Assembly: GCA_002812745.2 (NCBI GenBank)
Contig: NCSJ02000046.1
Span: 62,001-126,000 of the forward strand
Source of the DNA: Scytalidium lignicola
Taxonomy: Eukaryota > Ascomycota > Leotiomycetes
DNA: 64,000 bases
Direction: 5' to 3'
A model generated the notes under the pieces. That model was not told where the DNA came from. It saw nothing but the letters and a program-made list of their open reading frames with translations, and did not search any database. The position numbers and the translations under genes were made by a program. Positions 46,136 to 60,249 of the stretch are shown piece after piece (the first letter of the stretch is position 1; the number at the start of each line of letters is the position of its first letter).

Positions 46136-49100
46136 TTACATATTAGCCAGCTCATTATCAATACCTCTGTCCAAGAATGCCTTTCTCTCTCCAATAAGCT
46201 CCGTCTGTAACCTCTGTTCTACTAGAGCACGGACTTGCTTCTTGGTCACATTATCTAGATCAACCTCCCTCAAGCAAGCTCTAATTGCGTCCATAATGAC
46301 CGCATCATCAGGTCCATTGGTGGAGCGCTGGAAATCAAAGCCTGACTGTGGTCGCGCGCCAAGACCAAGAGTTGAGGCGCGGGGTCCTGGGGAGGTGGAA
46401 GGTGGGATGCCACCAAGTAGATTGGATGTTGAGAGGCTGTTAGTACTCTGGTGTGCTCCAAGTTGATGTGTGCTTGCGCGTGGATTATCTTGGTATGGGG
46501 TGTATTGCTCCTGGAGACCTCCACCAAGCGACAACATAGATTGACGCATTTGCGGGTTATCGGAGTACGGAGTATTTGAGTATACGGTCTGTCGATTGTT
46601 GCCACCGAATGGAGCTGGTGATTGAGGAGGCATGTATGGACCTGCGCCACGGCCTGGGAAGCCGGTAAGGACGGTGGATGCAGGTTTCACGGACGAGTAC
46701 ATGGATCTCATGTCATCCATCTCATAGTAATCGTCATAGCCACCGTTGTAGCCCTTCTCAACCTGGATACCACGACGACCTGGGAGATTGTTTGCCATGG
46801 CGTAGTCGTCCCATCGCTGAAGTGGGATGCTTCGTGGGTCGAAGCCTTCGTCATCGATAGCAATTACCTGCTTACCTCCCTTTTCACCAACCACGATACG
46901 TGTGTTACCCCAAGAGAAATTGTCTTGGTTCCAGAATGAATAGACAGGAAGGACAAATGAGTAAATGGGGAAAGCCATGAGGTAAATGATCATCCATCCG
47001 ATGTGTTGCCATTGGCGTCTAAGAATAAAGATGAGGGCCTGGAGACCGTAGACGGCTGCTAACAATACAATCGAAATGATGGGGAATTGACCTTGGTGAG
47101 CTGCAAGTCGGTAGATGAGATAGGCGAGATAGGAACAGGTGGCGGGGAGGATGATTGTACCGAAGAGATCGATGAAAACGACGAATCTCATACTGAAACA
47201 GCAGAAACCGCACATTTCCTCAAGCCAAACCAATTCAGCCAAGTTGTGGATGGTAGAGTTGATCCATCTTCTTCTCTGGGAGAGCAACACACTCCAGGTG
47301 TCAGGAGCAGCGGTGCTAGCATAGGCATCGGGAATGAACTTGTATGACATATATGGAAAGTGCTTGGTCATCAGGGTCGTCAGGTAACGATCTTCACCGA
47401 GAGACAGAAGATTCTTCTTGTGTAGAGTATCAACGTTACAATCACTGTATTCACGAATCACCTCATCCGAGATAATCAGTGGCTTGCCCTTGTCAGCAGT
47501 TCGGAGACGGTACATGGAGAAACTGGGGTTATCAGGTTAGCAACAGGCTGCCGAGACAGGAAGAGTTTAAGGGGTTAAAAAGACTTACCAACCAGGCAAA
47601 CAAGTAACACTGCCAAAGAGAGACTCGAAAGCCTTAGACAAGTGATGGGAAATGTAGTATTCGTAAACCTGGATCATAGTCCACCAAGACCTATCCTCGT
47701 TCTCAAGACTCGTCTCTCCACAAATGCCAGCGATCTTAGCATTATTGGCACAGGCGGCAACCAGACGATTGAGCGAGTCTTCTCTGACGCTAGTATCGGC
47801 ATCAACCATCAAGAGATATTCGTACAGTTCAGGATCCACCCCGATAATATTGTTAATCTGATGGAACATTTCTAATTCAAGAGGATTCATTGGTGCTCGA
47901 TGGTGAACACGATTAAGGAAGCTCATAAGTAGGATCTGGGAGTCACGCTTTCCACGATTTCCGGGCTTGGTTTTGCTTTGCTCGGATTCCTTGCCGACTT
48001 TCACTATGACCAGGTATGGAACGACATTGCCTTCATATTCGTAGAGACCTGAGTAAACTTTGCCGTAGTTGAGCTGATCACTGCTTTCACCGACAGATCT
48101 GAACGGAAGAGCGGGAGGGTCCATCTTTGGATCAACTCCAAGGATATCCAGGACAATCTTTGGCGTAGGTCTGTCATTACCACCTCCGACAATCATACCA
48201 TCGCAGATGACGCAAATCAGCTTTCTCTTATTGTCGTATTGGAGAGCGGTCAATGAATCGAGTGCTTTTCGTAGAGAATCTTCTCCTTCAGTATACGCTG
48301 GAACCTGGCAGATGACAAACTTGTCTTGTGGAGCTGGTCGGCGTTTCGATCCAAACTGCAATGCAGCCAAGAATTTAACAAGAATAACTGCACAGATAAT
48401 AATGGTGAAAGCAAGTAAGAAGTAGTTGTTGAATTGACATCTGACGCTTTTCCTGAAATCTGGAATTCCGACGTAGAAGCGGTTTAGGAAACAGTTCTCG
48501 GTATTCTGTATCAGAGCTCCGTAAGTCGAGTTGGCAGTGGCCAGGTTCTGGTCCCACTTATGCGAAATATCGAGGCCTGGATTATCCTTGATCAATTGAG
48601 AAATGGTTGGGTCGAGGAATGCAAACTGTGCTAGGTTGTTTTCGAGTCCCAGCGTGTAGAAGTAATCCGTTAGATCGAAGATCTTCCCGTGAAGGATGAA
48701 CCAGTCATGGTTATTATTTTGACCATCAGACTCAACTTGGCCCTTCTTCGTGACCAGATCGCCCTTGTAGTATTCCTTGATACTAGGTAAGAAGGTATTG
48801 GGATACCAGTCAATATTGTAGAGCTTGCTGGTCCTGTACGGCTGTAGGGGACCACTCAGGTGAATTGCATTCGGATACAAAACAGTGTTGTTTGGCTGAA
48901 GTGCGAGAGTTGAATCCGCAGGTATTACACCTTTACAGGCGAGCGTGAGAGGTGGCTGGAAATACTCGTCAAGATTTAAGCCTGCAAACGGCTGCATGTT
49001 GGCAGTGTTGGTTTGAATAACCGTATCACTGTGCTGGAGCTTCCAGAACTTCGAGATGTCATAAACTTTGCCATGGATGCTGACCCAAAAGTCATTGTCA

Positions 49101-51615
49101 CCTTGATGGGTCGACACTTCTGTCTGATCCCAGGCCTTGTCAAAGTTCGGACACAATAATTTTCCAAACTCTACGATCCAGAAAACGATGACACCATTGA
49201 TCAAGAAGATGATAAAGACCAAGACCACTTTCTCTCGCCATGCCATTCGAACATCTGGACGTTTCATACGGCCAACATACCGAAGGGCAAATGAAGGAAT
49301 CCAGAAGGTTAAGGCCCAGACAACGGCAACCCAGACGCGACGACCCTTTGAAACGGTTTGGGTGGTCATGTTCTTATGTCCAACTTCGGGGTCCAGTTCA
49401 TTAACAAAGTCTCCAATTTCGTCGTTGAAGAACACCTGGCCCTTTTGCTCATCACCTTTAAGACCTAAGCCGTAATCCCCATTGCTTGCCATCCGAGATT
49501 GATTCATCATTGAGCGTGCTCCTAACGCACTTTGGGATCTTGCGGCTGGGTTCATTTGTGCATCCAAGAGTTGATCTCTGCTTCCTTGTGGAGTCAAGTC
49601 ATTCATTTGGCCAAAGAAGCCACTTGCGTTGGGATTAGCACTTGAGTAGCCTGTGTCCATGGCTGGCTGATCCATCATAGAGCCAGGCCCAGTGAATGGA
49701 TTGATAGGCTTGAGATCGAGCATACTCTCAGCTTCCCACCAGGCGCTTTCTCTGATCCATATACGCTCTTTGCCGATAACGACCTCTCCATTGCTCCAAC
49801 CCCGCTCCGTAATCCAACTTTCAATTCCATCTTTTCCGTCTTTGCAGCCAAGTAATGCATATCGCTGAACGAACTCGTCGTAATCAAAGTCTGCAGTGAA
49901 GTCAAGATTCTTGTTCCTGCGGTTTGACCATTCTGGTAGGCGCCATGCCCTCAGCTGTCGAGACACAGCACCTGCAGACCATGCGGAGGTTGTCGATGGA
50001 AGTCCGGCAAGACTTGCTGATGGGTCATCTGTGGGATGGAGCGACAGGTGATACCAGACTCGACTGCTGCCAATGACATTAGCCAAGCTTATCCTGCCAG
50101 CTCGTCCCAGGTTTACGCCTTGTCCCTCAACTGGGAACAATAGTTTTCTCAAGATGGCGTCCTCCTCAGCCTCTAGTCCGACTTTCTCCAGCACAGTTTC
50201 ACGCCGTTCCCTTTCGTGCTCACGTTCGCGGCCAGACGGACCCGACATGATCCCAAGATCCGGCGCTACCTCATTTACAGCATTTTGCATCTCTCGCAGA
50301 ACAGAAGATCCAGCTTGGACCACTTCAACACCGTCCTCTTTCATTTCGGCATTGATACCCTGAGTATCGTCGAAGACACCACGCATTGCAGCAGCTTTGC
50401 CAAGAGTTGGGTTTGGGACCTCTAAAACAGTGATGCAAACCGTATCACTGTTATCCTCATCGGTATTCGGTGTTCGAGCACCAACACCACCTTCGTCGGA
50501 GTCGGCCTCCAGAATTCTTGCCATGTCGACCAGGATAGCCTCATTTGCCTTAACAATGATCCAGTCGACCAATGCCTCATAGATACCTCCGATGAGCGTC
50601 TCTCTCTCAGCCGAGGAGCACTGCTTCTGAAGCATATCGGGCTCGACGCCTAACAATCCTCCAACGTCTTCACAGATAGTTTCCAGCTCATCCTCGTCAA
50701 CTGCAAAGCTAAGGGTATCACCAAGCTTCAATAAGCCAGCCAGGACAGAGATCAAATTTCGGTGATCTGCGCCTTTGACTCCAATAGCCTTCAAAGACGC
50801 TCTAAAATCGTCCGCTGCAGCGGCATCATCTGCAGTTGGTAAAAAGGATGGAGGGTCGTATGTGCCTGATTTTGAGAGTAGAGTGTAGCTGGAAGCATGT
50901 TTCAGTCCCAGGAACTCTCTTTCAGCAGGAGTGGAGGCGTTGGTCAGCAGATAGTAGAAGACATCGAATGCTCTGTATCCTGCTTCGCTGGGGATGTTGA
51001 GGAGGCCCTTGGAGGTATTAATTCCGCCTTCCGACAAAGCCAATGTTGCTGTGGTGAGATTGCCTGCTAGGGACATGGTTAATGTGACACCGAGAGCAGT
51101 ATGTTGAGGGGCCGTCGGATTGTGCGGGGAGACACAGTAGATGAATGGTCGTAAGACATTCAGGGCTGTGAAAAGAGCTGGTGGAAGGTTCAAGGGAAGA
51201 GTTGAGAGGAAGGGAACGAGAACTGAAGGTGTAGACTCGTGGAGAGATCTGGGTGGGATGAGTTAGCATATGCCGCAGAAATTATCATGATCAGGGTGAT
51301 TTACCCCAAGAGGATGCAGCCATCTTCGGCACGTCGTCTTGCGTGTTCCCACGCTCGAGATGCCAGGGTTGTGTCGACGGTACCTCCAACTCGGCCTTCG
51401 TGATCTGGCTGAGAGACGGTTAACCAGGAGTTCATGACCAAACTCGTGCTGGCATCTAGCGGAAACGGTTGACCGGAGGTGTAGATCGTATGAACCGCAT
51501 TCAGCAACGTAGTCGTTGAGACCTGCGTTGATTGTTGACCTGGAGCATTTCTCATGCTACCTATTCCTCCTGCTGAGTTCACCGAGTACATCGACATTCT
51601 GTTGTTGGAAGCCAT
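46136..51615 (-). CDS. csmB: Chitin synthase with short myosin-motor-like domain (class VI/VII, CsmB type)
   Basis: Plasma-membrane family-2 glycosyltransferase polymerising UDP-GlcNAc into chitin, 1,785 aa. Exons are 51305-51615, 47589-51248 and 46136-47522. The N-terminal region is a reduced myosin-like domain; where the class V neighbour has a P-loop, this one reads [19 protein letters not shown], so ATP binding is not expected. Membrane segments ([39 protein letters not shown]) flank a cytochrome-b5-like region ([20 protein letters not shown]). Catalytic blocks are [43 protein letters not shown] and QRRRW (near residue 1406), followed by several transmembrane helices. A DEK-like C-terminus ([20 protein letters not shown]) ends the protein. 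The last intron splits the CLPGC motif. Symbol is by analogy to the Aspergillus csmA/csmB pair. Confidence 0.93.
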
Positions 51616-54501
51616 GGTTGGTGAGATAGGGAGAGAGGAAGACCCTCCTCTCAGGCGTGAGGCCCGTGAAAAAGCTTCCTCGAGGTGATCCGCACGGCAG
51701 AGAAAGCAATGCTAACGACTTAAAAAAATGGAAAAGCTGCAAAGCAATCTATATCGTGAGAAGCATGTAGTACTAATTGGTAACGCGTTGTCTTAAAAAG
51801 GGTGGAAGCCGCACAACACAACACGGGGGGATCGAAACAAGTTTTGCCGTGTGGGCGAATCAGGCAAGGTTGTTGCTAAGCAACGAGCGGCAGAGGTAGT
51901 ATTAGAGTATAACGAGAGAACAAAAGTTCAAAGATAATAGCAAAGGAACCAGAAGCCACCAAAGCGAATGAGGTGGGAAAAATGGAGGGGAAAAAAGGGA
52001 AGAAGGTAGGAAAAGAGAAGTGAGGAAGATTGATTTGATGATGATGATGATGGATCACAGACGGACGAGAATAGAGAGAAGCACCAGCAGCCGTCGAAAA
52101 AGGATCTAAGAACGAGGCGTCTCCTCATCCACACGGGGTGTGCACGGACGCTCTGAATCGTGTTGAAATCGTGTGAAAGTCCCGGCACCAAGTACGGCGG
52201 GGCGCGAGGGCCAAAGACGCACCAGGGCTACGCCAGCCCCTGAGTTTACCAATCGACCGATGGACACAGCCAAAAACCCTCTTTGGGCCATGCACGATAT
52301 TATTATTAGCTCTCCTGCTCACCCAACTAAGTTACTCTTCACAGACTCTTCAGAGTCGCTCTCCGCATGAGCCGCGCCGCGAATCCAACCCGATTTGCCC
52401 TGCCACGCTTGCCCTGGCCCGGATGGATACGAACATCGCGTTGCTCTTTTAGCAGCGTGGCTCGACCCGGGCTCGTCACCACAGACTGGCTCGGGCTGGT
52501 TCTCGCGGGGGAGTCCAGTTTATTTTTGCTGGCCAGATCGGGCTGTGGTTAAAGGCGGCGATGCTCCGAGCTATTTTAAGCAGCAAGCTTCCTCTTCGCC
52601 AATGAATTTTTTCCCTGACCCTTTTTTGCCTTGAACATGCAATAGAGCGATGTCATGCATGCGACTTTTCTCCTCCTAAAAAGTACGCAAGTACCTCCGT
52701 ACCTCCTCCCCTATCTCCTATCTGCCCACCTGGATCGGCTGCTTTCCTGCCTACTTTTTTATTTATCATCCATCGGAAGCCGAACTGTTGTCATGAGTAA
52801 TACCGTAATGAATAATAGGAGAAGACGGCCGGGTCTGATCGCCAGATACGGAGGTACGGTAAAACTTCTTCTGTACAGTACCGTAAGTTACTGTACTTAC
52901 ACAAAAAAAAAACCCAACCAAAACAAGCCTTTCAGAGTGACTGCCGTACTAGGTTAACGGCGCCGTCCCAGCCATTCTTACAGGATGCAGCAATGCAATA
53001 GCATGATTATGATTGGAGAGCCGTCCAGTCCAACTCACCAACTCACCAGCCCCATGGCTAGTGCTCGACTGTATCTTACAGCATCAGTGATAATAATAAG
53101 TTAACGGCTGCGAAATATTCTACGCTGGCAAAGCAAAGGAAGCGTTGCTGAGAAGGAGGCAGGATCTTGGTTGGGGCTCATCACTCATTATTATTCAGCC
53201 CTCCAACAGCCATGATGATGGGCTGGCAGGCGGAAAGGATCGGCGTCTGTAAAATCTCTCCCGGGGGTGCGGTATCTCCTTAGGCGCGAATGGTCCCCCT
53301 TGAGTTTGTTGATCCAGCGTTGGATTCCACATGTGCCCTGTTATAATTGTAACAAGAAAAAAAAAAAGGACTTCGTATTCATTCGGTGTTGTGATGCTTT
53401 AGCCGTACGCTTCCCCCTCACCTAGCAGCAGTCGTAGTGGGCAGAAGAAACACTGCAGAATCTTCTCGTGTTCGTGCACGCAAACCGAGGGATCCACCAA
53501 CCAGTGGCAATAGCTTTGCACCACCTCTGCTGCCCGCCGTTGCATCCACGGTGCTGTATTCTACTGTACTGCAACTCTTACTTGGTGAGCACACGCATGC
53601 TGTCGGAGGAAGTAAGATATGGAGCAGAGGTAATAATAATACAGTACAACAAAAGCGAATGGAGAGTGGAAGTGAGTGAGAACGAGCAAAAACGGATGGC
53701 GTCCCCAGCCTCTTGCCGCTTCAACAGACACCTCGCATGGGCAGATCCAGGCTTGCGCAGCGAGGGCTGGGATGGGCTCATTTACCCCTGCAGCTCGTGG
53801 TCGAGCCCGCCAGCTTGCCCAAAATAGCGTGTTGTGGCACCAAATACGGGCGTGGAGACCGCGTCCGGGCTAAGCAAAAAAGAAGGCCAGCAAACTAAGA
53901 TGCCCCCTTCCCCCCTGCCCCCTGGCTCCCTTGCCCCAGCAACGCCCGCTGCTTGATCGGTTTCCCTGTTCCAGATCCCCCGTTGCCCAAAAAGCATGAC
54001 TGCTGAGCTAAACTGCTAGTTACGGCACTCCAACTAACTTACTCCCAACTACCCTACTCTACTACCTACGACTCTTCCTTCCGTTGCACCAACACCTGGA
54101 TTCTCTCGATCCCATCCCATCCCATCCTATCCTCTAATCCCATCCTCATTCCGCAGTCCTGCTTATTTCCTATCCCTTTTTTCTCTTTTACTTCTCCACA
54201 TTCGCTCCGCCTGTTTCTTCTTCATCTCTCACTTTTATTGTTATTCTCGACGCTCCGTTGCACGCCCTGTTGCTACTCCAAGTCGTTCGTTGTTTGTAGG
54301 GGCCGCAATAATTTTTGGGAGCCAAGAATCCACAACATTCCATCTCAGGGACAAAGAAAGAAGAAAAATCCACCAGAAAATAGCAGCAATCCACAGTAGT
54401 AATTTGGCTTTGATTAATTAGACACACACAGGGAGAGAGAGAAAGAGAGAGAGGAAGGAACCGCAGTTGAAGGAGAGGGTTTCGGCCCACACGCGTTCAA
54501 C
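51616..54501. promoter_or_regulatory. Shared intergenic region between the divergent chitin synthase genes
   Basis: 2.9 kb with no supported gene; it must carry both promoters and probably long 5' leaders. TACAGTAC/TACTGTAC copies lie at 52874-52881, 52889-52896 and 53640-53647. A GTTGCTAAGCAAC palindrome is near 51870. CCCAT tandem copies (about 54111-54130) and a CT-rich tract (about 54160-54200) precede the class V start, a common fungal promoter feature. GC-rich stretches (52370-52560; 53690-53980) contain overlapping frames on both strands without family resemblance. Confidence 0.55.
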
Positions 54502-57500
54502 ATGTCGTTGCATCTCACCACTGGAGGGGCTCACTCACAGCCTTCTCTTCCTTCCTTACCAGCACATCTTCAATCGGACACTCACATCACCGCACACCTG
54601 GCCAGTCGATTCCATGTGTCCTTACCAACGGCACTGCTCTCTGCACATGCATTAATTTCACTCAACACTTACACATCCTCGACCAAAGGCCCAGATGGCG
54701 GAAAGGAAGGTAGTGCTATGGGAGGAGCAGAAGACCTGGCCGACCGAGCTTGGACCCGACTAGGAGCACGCTCGGAAAATCAAGCTGTTGTATTTTTGTA
54801 AGCCGATGTTTTCAATCTAACAAGCAGAGCCATAGGAAAGTGATTGTGCTAACAACAGTCCTCAGGGGCGAGTCCGGCTCGGGTAAGACTACAATCCGTG
54901 CGCATCTTCTTACTGCGCTCCTCAATAAGTCGTCAACACCATTATCTACCAAACTGTCTCTTGCTTCATATGTTTTCGACACGCTCACTACGACCAAGAC
55001 CGCCACCACCCCCACAGCATCAAAGGCGGGTTTGTTTTACGAATTACAGTACGATACGGCCTCGAGCGTCAGTCCAACCCTCATTGGTGGAAAGCTTCTC
55101 GACCACAGATTGGAGAGGAGCAGAGTGACCGAGGTCCCAACCGGAGAGCGAAATTTCCATGTTCTCTACTATCTCTTAGCCGGCACGAGTGCTGCTGAAA
55201 AATCACACTTGGGCATTGATTCCCCCGGACTCATCTCTGACGGCAACTATGTGGGGAACCGAAATTCACAGGGAAACCAACACAGACGGTGGCGGTATTT
55301 GGGACATCCAACCCAATTGAAAGTTGGTATCAATGATGCCGAAGGATTCCAGTTGTTCAAGACTGCGCTGAGGAAGTTGGAATTCCCACGAAGTGAGATT
55401 GCTGAGATCTGCCAGGTCTTAGCAGGTATCCTTCACATTGGACAACTCGAGTTCGAGGTTACGCATGATACGACCGTCACCGGAGATGACAGCGGTGGCT
55501 TCTCACACGAAGGTGGTCAAACTGTCACTGCTGTCAAGAATAAGGAAGTCTTGCAAATCGTTGCTGCTTTCCTTGGAGTCAGTGCTCAGGATTTGCAGAT
55601 AACTCTCGGCAATAAAACCAAGATCCTTCACCGAGAGCGTGTCACTATCATGCTTGATCCTAAAGGTGCAAGAGCAAATTCGGATGAGCTTGCCAGGACC
55701 CTTTATTCCCTCTTAGTCACTTACGTCATGGAATCCATTAACCAGCGTGTATGTGCCGAGGAGGCGGCCATCTCCAACACTATTTCTATTGTCGACTTCC
55801 CAGGATTTGCTCAGCAAGCCTCTACCAGTTCGGTGTTAGATCAGCTGTTGCACAATACCGCCACCGAAGCCCTATACAACTTCACCCTTCAAAGCTTCTT
55901 CGACGGGCCTGCGGAGATGCTCGAGAGCGAAGAGGTGACTGTGCCAGCTAACACCTATTTTGATAACTCCGATGCCGTCAAGTTGCTTCTTAAGTCTGGA
56001 AATGGCCTTCTTAGCATTCTTGACGATCAGACTAGGCGGAACCGGACTGATCTTCAGCTTTTGGAGAGTTTGAGGAAGCGTTTCGACGGTAAAAACCCTG
56101 CCATCACTGTTGGCAGCGCAACTGCAAAGCTTCCTGGCAGCAACTTCGCCACTCATAATACTGCGGCAGCCTTTACCGTGAAGCATTTCGCCGGAGAGGT
56201 AGATTACCAAGTTACTGGGCTTGTCGAGGAGAATGGAGAGGTTATCTCCGGCGATCTGATGAACCTGATTTCTTCCACCAAGAGCGACTTTGTCGCTAAA
56301 CTCTTTGGTTCGGAAGCTGTCCAAAAACAGGTCCATCCCCAAGAACGCACAACAGTCATGCAGGCCCAAGTCAGCTCCAAGCCTCTGCGAAAGCCCAGCG
56401 TTATGCGACGGAAAGGTGACCGCCCAACCAGAGCTGGTGCTCGCGCTGCCACAACCGATACATTTGATGAAGCCAGCGAAGATGGGATCTCGGAATCGAG
56501 AAGTAAAAAGCATAGCAATCAAGGAGCAGCGGGCCAGTTCCTCTCTTCCCTCGACAATGTTATCAAATCTTTGACTGCGCCCAATACCAACCCATACTTT
56601 GTTTTCTGTCTCAAGCCTAATGACCGCCGCATTGCGAACCAATTTGATAGCAAATGCGTCAGGACACAAGTTCAAACGTTGGGCATCGCGGAGATCAGCC
56701 AGAGATTGAGAAGTATCGACTACAGCATCTTCTTGCCTTTCGGCGAGTTCCTGGGTCTTTGTGAGGCCGAATCTATCATTGTTGGTAGTGAAAAGGAAAA
56801 GGTCGAGATGGTGTTGGACGAGAAGAGATGGCCAGCCAATGAGGCCAAGGTTGGCAACACCGGAATTTTCCTGAGCGAACGCTGTTGGTCTGAAATCGCC
56901 AAGCTAAGTGAGAAGGGCTTCGTTCAAGGTCGGTATCCCGCACCGTCCGACGATGGTGAAGGTGGATTGACACCGGGTGGAGATAATGGCGGAGGATACG
57001 GAACATCTAAAGAGCGTCTACTCCAAGGGCAATCTCCTGGGGATTTTGCTTATGGAAACGACAAGAAGTCAGGATACTTTGGCAGTCAGGATATCGATGC
57101 TCGGTCTGACGCTGGAGCGTCTGCTCTTGGCCAAGGCGATATGTTCAGAAATCTGGATACTCGAGCCCAGATGGCAGAGAAAGGTAACGAAAAGACCATG
57201 GTGGAGGTTGAAGAAGTTGAAACCAGTTCTAGCCGAAAGAGATGGCTCCTTATCGTCAATACTATGACTTGGTTGATCCCTGACGCCGTGATTCGAATGG
57301 TTGGCCGTATGCCTCGAAAAGACATTCGAATGGCATGGAGAGAGAAGTTGGCCATCAACATGATGATCTGGCAGAGCTGTCTATTCGTTGCTTTTATGAT
57401 TGTCATCTTTCCACTTCTCCTCTGTCCTCGCCAGCATGTTTACAGTCCCGCTGAGCTAACGTCACACGATGGTAAACATGGCCATTCAGCTTATGTTGCT

Positions 57501-60249
57501 ATTCGAGGAATTGTCTTTGACCTGGGCGATTACGTTTCGTCTCACTATCCAAGAATCATTCCTGAAAAATCCCTTCTTGCATATGCTGGTCTTGACGCTA
57601 CTTCGCTTTTCCCAATTCAGGTTTCAGCACTCTGTCAAGGAACGTCCGGATCGATTAATGAATTTGTTCAGTTGGATTACACCAATACCAATACATCTGG
57701 CTCTGCACAAGTTATATCTGCAACCGATACCAATCCGAAGTATCACGATTTCCGTGCTTTCACAAATGATAGTCGACCAGATTGGTTTTACGAGCAGATG
57801 CTCATGCTGAAAGCTGGCTATAAAGTCGGAAATGTTGGATATACGGCAAAGTACCTCAAAACTTTGGCTAACAAGCAAAGTTCTATCGCCAGCTTGAACG
57901 GCCGCATCTACGACTTTACCAATTACGTCACAGGTGGTCGCCGTGTTGTGGTTCCCCAGGGCAAGCCAACGCCATCGAATGTAAACACCGATTTCATGAA
58001 TCAGTTAGTTGTTGACCTCTTCCAGCAGAAATCCGGAGATGATATCACAAAATACTGGAATGCCCTTGCCTTGAGCACAGACGAGCGTCAGCGTATGCAA
58101 ATATGTCTTGACAATCTCTTTTATGTCGGTAATGTCGATACAAGAAACTCAGTGAAATGTCAGTTCTCTGAGTATCTGATGCTGGCTGTTTCTATTGTCC
58201 TTCTCAGCGTTATTGGATTCAAGTTCTTGGCAGCTTTGCAATTTGGAGGGAAGAATATTCCTGAAAATCTGGATAAGTTCATCATGTGCCAGGTCCCTGC
58301 TTATACCGAAGACGAGGATTCTATCCGTCGTGCCATCGACTCTGCCGCTAGGATGAAGTATGATGATAAACGCAAGCTTTTGGTTATTGTTTGTGATGGT
58401 ATGATTATTGGTCAGGGTAACGATAGGCCTACACCACGCATTGTCCTCGACATTCTTGGAGTTTCCGAAACCGTCGATCCTGAACCGCTGAGCTTCGAGT
58501 CTCTAGGCGAGGGAGCTAAGCAGCACAATATGGGTAAGGTCTACTCTGGTCTCTATGAGGTCCAAGGTCATATTGTACCCTTCTTGGTTATTGTCAAAGT
58601 AGGTAAACCATCCGAGGTTACTCGTCCCGGTAACAGAGGCAAGCGTGACTCTCAAATGATCATGATGCGATTCCTCAACAGGATTCACTACAATGCACCA
58701 ATGAGTCCTCTCGAACTTGAGATGTACCACCAGATCCGCAACATCATCGGTGTTAACCCTGCATTTTACGAGTACATGTTGCAAATTGATGCCGACACTG
58801 TAGTCGCTCCCGATTCAGCATCGCGAATGGTTTCCGCCTTCTTGGACGATACAAACCTCATTGGGGTCTGCGGAGAGACAGCTCTTACGAATGCAAAGTC
58901 TTCCTTTATCACCATGATTCAGGTCTACGAGTACTATATCTCTCACAATCTTTCCAAAGCCTTCGAAAGTTTGTTTGGCAGTGTCACTTGTTTGCCAGGT
59001 TGTTTCACCATGTACCGCATTCGAGCTCATGATTCTGGGAAACCACTTTTCGTCAGTAAAGAAGTCGTGGAAGGCTATTCAACAATTCGTGTGGACACCC
59101 TTCACATGAAAAATTTGCTTCATTTGGGAGAAGATCGATTCTTGACAACATTACTCTTGAAACATCACGCCAAATACAAGACAAAGTTCATCTTCGACGC
59201 CCATGCTTGGACCATTGCACCTGATTCCTGGAAAGTCTTCCTGTCACAACGTCGTCGTTGGATCAACTCGACAGTTCACAACTTGGTTGAACTTATACCC
59301 ATGGACCAACTTTGCGGTTTCTGCTGCTTCAGTATGCGTTTCGTTGTCTTTATTGATTTGCTTTCAACAGTTATCCAGCCGATCACTGTTGCCTATATTG
59401 TCTATTTGATTGTTACGATCGTTCGAAACCCATCTAGCATTCCAATCACAGCATTCATTCTTTTAGGTGTCATATATGGTCTTCAGGCCATTATTTTCAT
59501 CCTTCGACGGAAGTGGGAGATGGTAGGTTGGATGTTGATGTATATCGCTGCCATCCCTGTCTTCTCTTTCGCTCTTCCTTTGTACAGTTTCTGGCATATG
59601 GACGATTTCTCCTGGGGTAATACTCGTGTTGTTACTGGAGAGAAAGGTCGTGCCGTTGTCATTACGGATGAAGGAGTGTTCGATCCTTCATCTATCCCTC
59701 ACAAGAAATGGGAAGAGTATCAAGCTCAGCTGTGGGAAGGACAAACCCAACGCGATGACCGCTCAGAAGTTTCAGGCTACTCCTATGCCACAAAATCTCA
59801 TTATCCTCAGTCTGAATACAACTATCCCGCTTCCCGCCCAATGTCGCAAATGCCTTTACCCAGCTATCCATATGATGCCCAAGCACCTAACCTCTACAAC
59901 TCGACATCGCGCATGTCTCTTGCGCCATCGGAAATGGGTAATGTGGCTCGCATGTCACATTTCGGCGGTAGCCAACATGAGCTCGAGATGGCGAATCTAG
60001 CAGGCTTACCCAACGATGATGCTATCTTGGCAGAGATTAGGGATATTCTTAAGACGGCTGATTTGATGACTATTACGAAGAAGAGTATTAAACAAGAGCT
60101 GGAGAGACGTTTCAACGTCAATTTGGATGCTAGAAGGGCTTATATTAATTCTGGTATGTGCTTTTCATATCCTAAATCCTATTAGCCTTTGATATATTTG
60201 ACTAACCTGCCCTCTAGCTACCGAAGCCCTCTTATCTGGTCAGTTGTAA
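54502..60249 (+). CDS. csmA: Chitin synthase with myosin motor-like domain, class V (CsmA type)
   Basis: Family-2 glycosyltransferase making cell-wall chitin at hyphal tips and septa, 1,871 aa. Exons are 54502-54797, 54866-60153 and 60218-60249. The N-terminal motor-like domain (to about residue 750) has a full P-loop GESGSGKT (100-107) and switch-II-like IVDFPGF, and ends with [20 protein letters not shown], typical of myosin heads. Two hydrophobic segments near residue 860-930 precede a cytochrome-b5-like region ([20 protein letters not shown]). Catalytic blocks: [46 protein letters not shown] (near 1560). Further membrane helices and a C-terminal DEK-type domain ([20 protein letters not shown]) follow, ending [13 protein letters not shown] via the small third exon. 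In this family the motor domain binds actin and localises the enzyme. Head-to-head with the class VI/VII gene. Confidence 0.95.

Noticed and set aside
55872..56675. 267-codon minus-strand open frame inside the class V chitin synthase
   Set aside because: It lies antisense to the conserved motor-like domain, which explains the sequence.
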